Assembly (NCBI GenBank): GCA_963824475.1
Contig: CAWGPR010000008.1
Coordinates: forward strand, 124,001 to 188,000
DNA: 64,000 bases
Reading direction: 5' to 3'
Origin: Roseiarcus sp963824475
Lineage (GTDB): Bacteria; Pseudomonadota; Alphaproteobacteria; Rhizobiales; Beijerinckiaceae
Part shown: in pieces, positions 63,137 through 64,000 of the stretch
Numbering within the stretch: position 1 is the stretch's first letter
Layout of the letters: every line of letters starts with the position of its first letter
The notes under the pieces: model-generated
What the model saw: the letters and a program-made list of their open reading frames with translations, nothing else
The model's database searches: none
What the model was told of the DNA's origin: nothing
Position numbers and translations under genes: made by a program

Positions 63137-63574
63137 ATGGCGCGCGTCTTTGTTTCGAGCGTGGTCAATGGCCGTAGCGACCGGGTATGGGCGCGCGTGC
63201 GCGACTTCAATGGCCTGCCGAACTGGCATCCAGCGATCGCCGAAAGCCGCATCGAAGGCGGGGAGCCCGCCGACAAGATCGGCTGCGTGCGTGACTTTCG
63301 CCTCCGCGACGGCGATCGCATCCGGGAGAAGCTCCTCGGCCTTTCCGACTACGACATGTTCTGCACCTATTCGATTCTGGAATCCCCCATGGGCGTCGAG
63401 AACTATGTGGCGACGCTGCGGCTCACTCCGGTCACCGATGGCGAGCGGACCTTCGTCGAGTGGACGGCGGAATTCGACTGCGCGCCCGAACGCGAGGCGG
63501 AACTCATCACCAATATCGGAGGCGGCGTGTTTCAGGGCGGGTTCGACGCGCTCAAACGGGCTTTCGGCGGCTAG
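63137..63574 (+). CDS. SRPBCC (START-like) protein 1
   Basis: 145 residues, polyketide-cyclase/dehydrase-type SRPBCC fold: RVFVSSVVNGRSDRVWARVRDFNGLPNWHPAI, IGCVRDFRLRDGDRIREKLLGLSDYD and a C-terminal helix GGVFQGGFDALKRAF. These bind hydrophobic ligands or act on lipids and aromatic compounds. Ten bases after the flotillin stop; tandem paralogue follows three bases on. Confidence 0.88.
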   Translation: MARVFVSSVVNGRSDRVWARVRDFNGLPNWHPAIAESRIEGGEPADKIGCVRDFRLRDGDRIREKLLGLSDYDMFCTYSILESPMGVENYVATLRLTPVTDGERTFVEWTAEFDCAPEREAELITNIGGGVFQGGFDALKRAFGG

Positions 63575-63576
63575 AC

Positions 63577-64000
63577 ATGCCTCATGTGGTTAAGAGCACG
63601 ATCATCGACGCCCCAACCGACCAGGTCTGGGCGTTGCTGCGCGATTTTAACGGGCACGACCGCTGGCACCCTGCGGTCGCGACCAGCGCCATCGAGCGCA
63701 GTCAGAGCGCCGATCGCATCGGCTGCGTGCGCCATTTCAAGCTCGCCGACGGCTCTGAGTTGCGCGAGCAGTTGCTCGCCCTCTCGGACCTCGAGCAGAG
63801 CTTCAGCTATTGCCTGCTCGATACGCCGATCCCGCTATTCAACTATGTCGCCCACGTGTGGCTGTTGCCGGTGACCGACGGCGACCGCACATTCTGGCAA
63901 TGGGAATCGCGCTTCACCACGCGGCCAGGGGACGAGAAGCGCCTGACCGAAATGGTCGGCGAGGAGATCTATCAGGCGGGATTCGAGGCCATTCGCAGGC
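63577..64000 (+). CDS. SRPBCC (START-like) protein 2, cut by window edge
   Basis: The first 141 codons are in the window and open to the edge. The sequence VVKSTIIDAPTDQVWALLRDFNGHDRWHPAV, then RIGCVRHFKLADGSELREQLLALSDLE, aligns along its length with the previous gene, so the two are a tandem duplication. Same likely role in binding a hydrophobic ligand. Confidence 0.88.
   Translation, partial: MPHVVKSTIIDAPTDQVWALLRDFNGHDRWHPAVATSAIERSQSADRIGCVRHFKLADGSELREQLLALSDLEQSFSYCLLDTPIPLFNYVAHVWLLPVTDGDRTFWQWESRFTTRPGDEKRLTEMVGEEIYQAGFEAIRR

Overview
The window is about 64 kb of GC-rich DNA (by eye well above 60 % G+C). It looks like an alphaproteobacterial chromosome, most likely order Hyphomicrobiales (Rhizobiales). 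This is inferred from the lnt / XRE regulator / metK / trmB block, minCDE with a CtrA-like box in front, ActP with its DUF485 partner, PurC and AcnA sequence character, and GNTR/FCD, SMP-30 and Liv-type transport genes. The family cannot be fixed from the sequence alone; a Beijerinckiaceae- or Methylocystaceae-like organism is a guess.

Layout. 1-5.0 kb: a cut-off SDR gene, acnA, a small Rossmann-like protein and purC. 5.4-7.4 kb: DUF485 plus the acetate symporter actP. 7.5-19.3 kb: the most interesting locus. Two fluoride (crcB-motif) riboswitches lie back to back at 15.7 and 16.0 kb. The leftward one leads an operon for a membrane complex related to complex I and group 4 hydrogenases (HyfC, E, F, G, I and B homologues), whose large subunit has lost the Ni-Fe cysteine pairs. 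That operon ends in the fluoride channel gene crcB and a DUF190 gene. The rightward one leads two overlapping MutS-like ATPase genes whose ATPase motifs are degenerate in complementary ways. 19.4-31 kb: an orphan HTH gene, a methyltransferase, an alcohol dehydrogenase, ubiK, a YbjN protein, rpmF, degP, a two-component system and glnE. An IS5-type element (31,077-32,009) sits exactly on the glnE stop codon. 32.3-39.1 kb: opgD/G, trmB, metK, an XRE regulator, lnt and a second orphan HTH gene. 39.9-43.7 kb: a flavin disulfide oxidoreductase, two alpha/beta hydrolases and an SDR.

43.7-53.1 kb: a seven-gene leftward catabolic operon (sugar ABC transporter with a double permease, SDR, 3-hydroxy-acid dehydrogenase, beta-keto acid cleavage enzyme, SMP-30 lactonase) with a divergent GntR regulator. 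The set fits oxidative breakdown of a 2-deoxy sugar or similar beta-hydroxy acid to a beta-keto acid, which is then cleaved with acetyl-CoA. 53.4-55.2 kb: minCDE. 55.6-63.1 kb: a Liv-type ABC transporter (livK, H, M, G, F) running into a long hendecad coiled coil of a flotillin that lacks its SPFH domain, then two tandem SRPBCC genes.

Sequence quality. At least nine coding frames carry one- or two-base indels (crcB, hyfG homologue, metK, hydroxy-acid dehydrogenase, minC, livK twice, livF, flotillin), and four in-frame TAG codons interrupt livK, livM and the flotillin. metK is normally essential, two indels are homopolymer shortenings, and three insertions turn a GAGTC (a GANTC site) into GAGTTC. 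Much of this is therefore probably sequencing error, although real decay of the 55.6-63 kb block cannot be excluded.
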